Shown here: piece after piece, positions 22,736 through 23,682 of the stretch
Layout: each line of letters opens with the position of its first letter
Numbering within the stretch: the first letter of the stretch is position 1
NCBI RefSeq assembly: GCF_000718255.1
Contig: NZ_JOFJ01000031.1
Location: 1-23,682, forward strand
DNA: 23,682 nucleotides
From: Spirillospora albida
GTDB lineage: Bacteria; Actinomycetota; Actinomycetes; Streptosporangiales; Streptosporangiaceae
Direction of reading: 5' to 3'
Notes under the pieces: model-generated
The model's input: only the letters and a program-made list of their open reading frames with translations
Database searches by the model: none
Told to the model about the DNA's origin: nothing
Program-made: the position numbers and the translations under genes

Positions 22736-23560
22736 ATGGGAACAGCGACCGTCGGTGACGGATATGTGCACGGGTACGGGGAGCGGGAGGCGCGCCGGCT
22801 GGGCGACCAGGCGGACGCGCTCGCCGGGCTCCTGCATGCGGGGACGGCCTACCCGGCGGGGAGCCGGGTGCTGGAGGCGGGCTGCGGGGTGGGGGCGCAG
22901 ACCGTTCATCTGGCGGAGTCGAGCCCGGGGGCGCGGATCGTGGCGGTCGACCGGGACGGGGCGTCGCTGGAGCAGGCGCGTGCGAGGGTGGCGGCGCGGG
23001 TGCCGGGGGCGGACGTGGAGTGGCGGTGCGCCGATCTGCGGGATCTGCCGTTCGGTGACGGGGAGTTCGATCACGTGTTCGTGTGCTTCGTGCTCGAGCA
23101 TCTGCGGGATCCGGGGGCGGTGCTGGCGGGGTTGCGGCGGGTGCTGCGGCCGGGTGGGACGCTGACGGTGGTCGAGGGGGATCACGGTTCGGCGTTCTTC
23201 CATCCCGACAGCGCGTACGCGCGGGCGGCGGTCGGGCATCAGGTGCGGTTGCAGGCCGCGGCGGGGGGTGACGCGCTGGTGGGGCGGCGGCTGCGGCCGC
23301 TGGTCGCGGGCGCGGGGTTCGCGGAGGTGCGGGTGCGTCCGGTGACGGTGTACGCGGACGAGTCGCGTCCGGCGCTGGTGGAGGGGTTCACGCTGGGGAC
23401 GTTCACGGCGATGGTGGGGGCGGTGCGGGACGAGGCGGTCGCGGCGGGGCTGAGTACGCCGGCCGATTTCGACCGTGGTGTCGCCGATCTGCGTGCGGCG
23501 GCGGGTCCGGGCGGGACGTTCCATTACGCGTTCTTCCGCGCGGACGCCGTGCGGCCGTGA
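22736..23560 (+). CDS. Class I SAM-dependent methyltransferase
   Basis: A 274-residue small-molecule methyltransferase (UbiE/Methyltransf_11 type). Motif I is VLEAGCGVGAQT (about 45-56), the acidic residue after strand 2 is Asp72 in VAVDRD, motif II covers DLPFGDGEFDHVFVCFVLEH, and motif III is VLRPGGTLTVVEGD. The ATG at 22736 begins MGTATVGDGYVHGYGEREARRLGDQADAL, a start common in this family. No ribosome site is obvious, so a leaderless start is possible. The C-terminal half (substrate lid) is typical of methyltransferases with small hydrophobic acceptors; the acceptor is unknown. Together with the SDR gene it could form a small modification module. Confidence 0.9.
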   Translation: MGTATVGDGYVHGYGEREARRLGDQADALAGLLHAGTAYPAGSRVLEAGCGVGAQTVHLAESSPGARIVAVDRDGASLEQARARVAARVPGADVEWRCADLRDLPFGDGEFDHVFVCFVLEHLRDPGAVLAGLRRVLRPGGTLTVVEGDHGSAFFHPDSAYARAAVGHQVRLQAAAGGDALVGRRLRPLVAGAGFAEVRVRPVTVYADESRPALVEGFTLGTFTAMVGAVRDEAVAAGLSTPADFDRGVADLRAAAGPGGTFHYAFFRADAVRP

Positions 23561-23571
23561 CCTTCTCCCCC

Positions 23572-23596
23572 GGCGGGGTCAGTCTGAGGGGCCCCG
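23572..23596 (+). terminator. Possible hairpin after the methyltransferase gene
   Basis: GCGGGG and CCCCGC (about 23572-23577 and 23591-23596) can pair with a loop of about 13 bases, starting some 12 bases after the stop. Short stem and no T-run. Confidence 0.3.
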
Positions 23597-23637
23597 CGCT
23601 TTCCGGACAGCTGACTGATGGTGATCTGCGGGCAGAT

Positions 23638-23682
23638 CTACGCTGCTTGCTGCCGGTCCAGGTACTCGGTGTGGACCTCAAG
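23638..23682 (-). CDS. C-terminal end of an unidentified minus-strand gene, cut by window
   Basis: Fourteen codons (LEVHTEYLDRQQAA) lead to a TAG at 23640-23638. The local codon use (CAA, GCA) is less GC-biased than its neighbours, and a 7-bp perfect dyad, GATCTGC-GG-GCAGATC (23623-23638), overlaps the stop. It could be the end of a transposase or another mobile gene, but the fragment is too short to say. Confidence 0.3.
   Translation of the reverse strand, partial: LEVHTEYLDRQQAA

Overview
This is a very GC-rich, gene-dense stretch of an actinobacterial chromosome. GTG starts, AGGAG-type ribosome sites, near-exclusive G/C third codon positions, and families such as TerD, DUF3152 and DedA point to a Streptosporangiales/Thermomonosporaceae- or Streptomyces-like organism. 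The genus cannot be fixed from sequence alone.

Layout. The window opens inside a polytopic membrane protein (3-1358, +), which meets a two-helix membrane protein of unknown function on the other strand (1008-2195, -). A translationally coupled pair follows: a stand-alone acyltransferase (2393-3379, +) and an acyl-CoA-oxidase-like flavoprotein (3376-5208, +). Next come a TerD protein (5365-5940, +), a very strong two-way terminator, and an acyl-CoA synthetase broken by a one-base frameshift (6014-7671, -) that has a good sigma70-type promoter. A run of + strand genes follows: a NagD-like HAD phosphatase, a membrane-anchored DUF3152 metzincin-like protein and a YigZ/IMPACT protein.

Bases 10430-13697 hold a compact four-gene operon: a YbdK-like carboxylate-amine ligase, a heme-oxygenase-fold diiron oxidase, a HemK/PrmC-like methyltransferase and a CDGSH iron-sulfur protein. 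It is closed by a perfect 14-bp hairpin. It looks like an uncharacterised metabolic or peptide-modifying pathway and is the best candidate here for a new system. Four minus-strand genes follow (small acidic protein, NAD-dependent epimerase-like reductase, PAP2 phosphatase, DedA transporter). The last two suggest lipid-carrier recycling. After them come an HAD-IB phosphatase, a tyrosine recombinase, a DUF72 protein and a Nudix hydrolase.

At 20262-20289, between the Nudix gene and an MFS transporter, lies a 28-bp sequence that reads as a chromosomal dif site (XerC arm, 6-bp centre, XerD arm). The + strand is strongly C-rich to its left whichever way the genes run, and strongly G-rich to its right. 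The strand-composition switch and the dif motif therefore fall at the same place, and I infer that this is the replication-terminus region of a circular chromosome. The sign of the switch is opposite to the usual G-rich leading strand, which needs a whole-chromosome check. The tyrosine recombinase gene sits only about 1.6 kb from dif.

Right of dif are an MFS transporter with an in-frame TGA near its apparent natural start, an SDR oxidoreductase and a class I methyltransferase. A few codons of an unidentified minus-strand gene are cut by the window edge. I saw no tRNA, rRNA, CRISPR array or complete insertion sequence.
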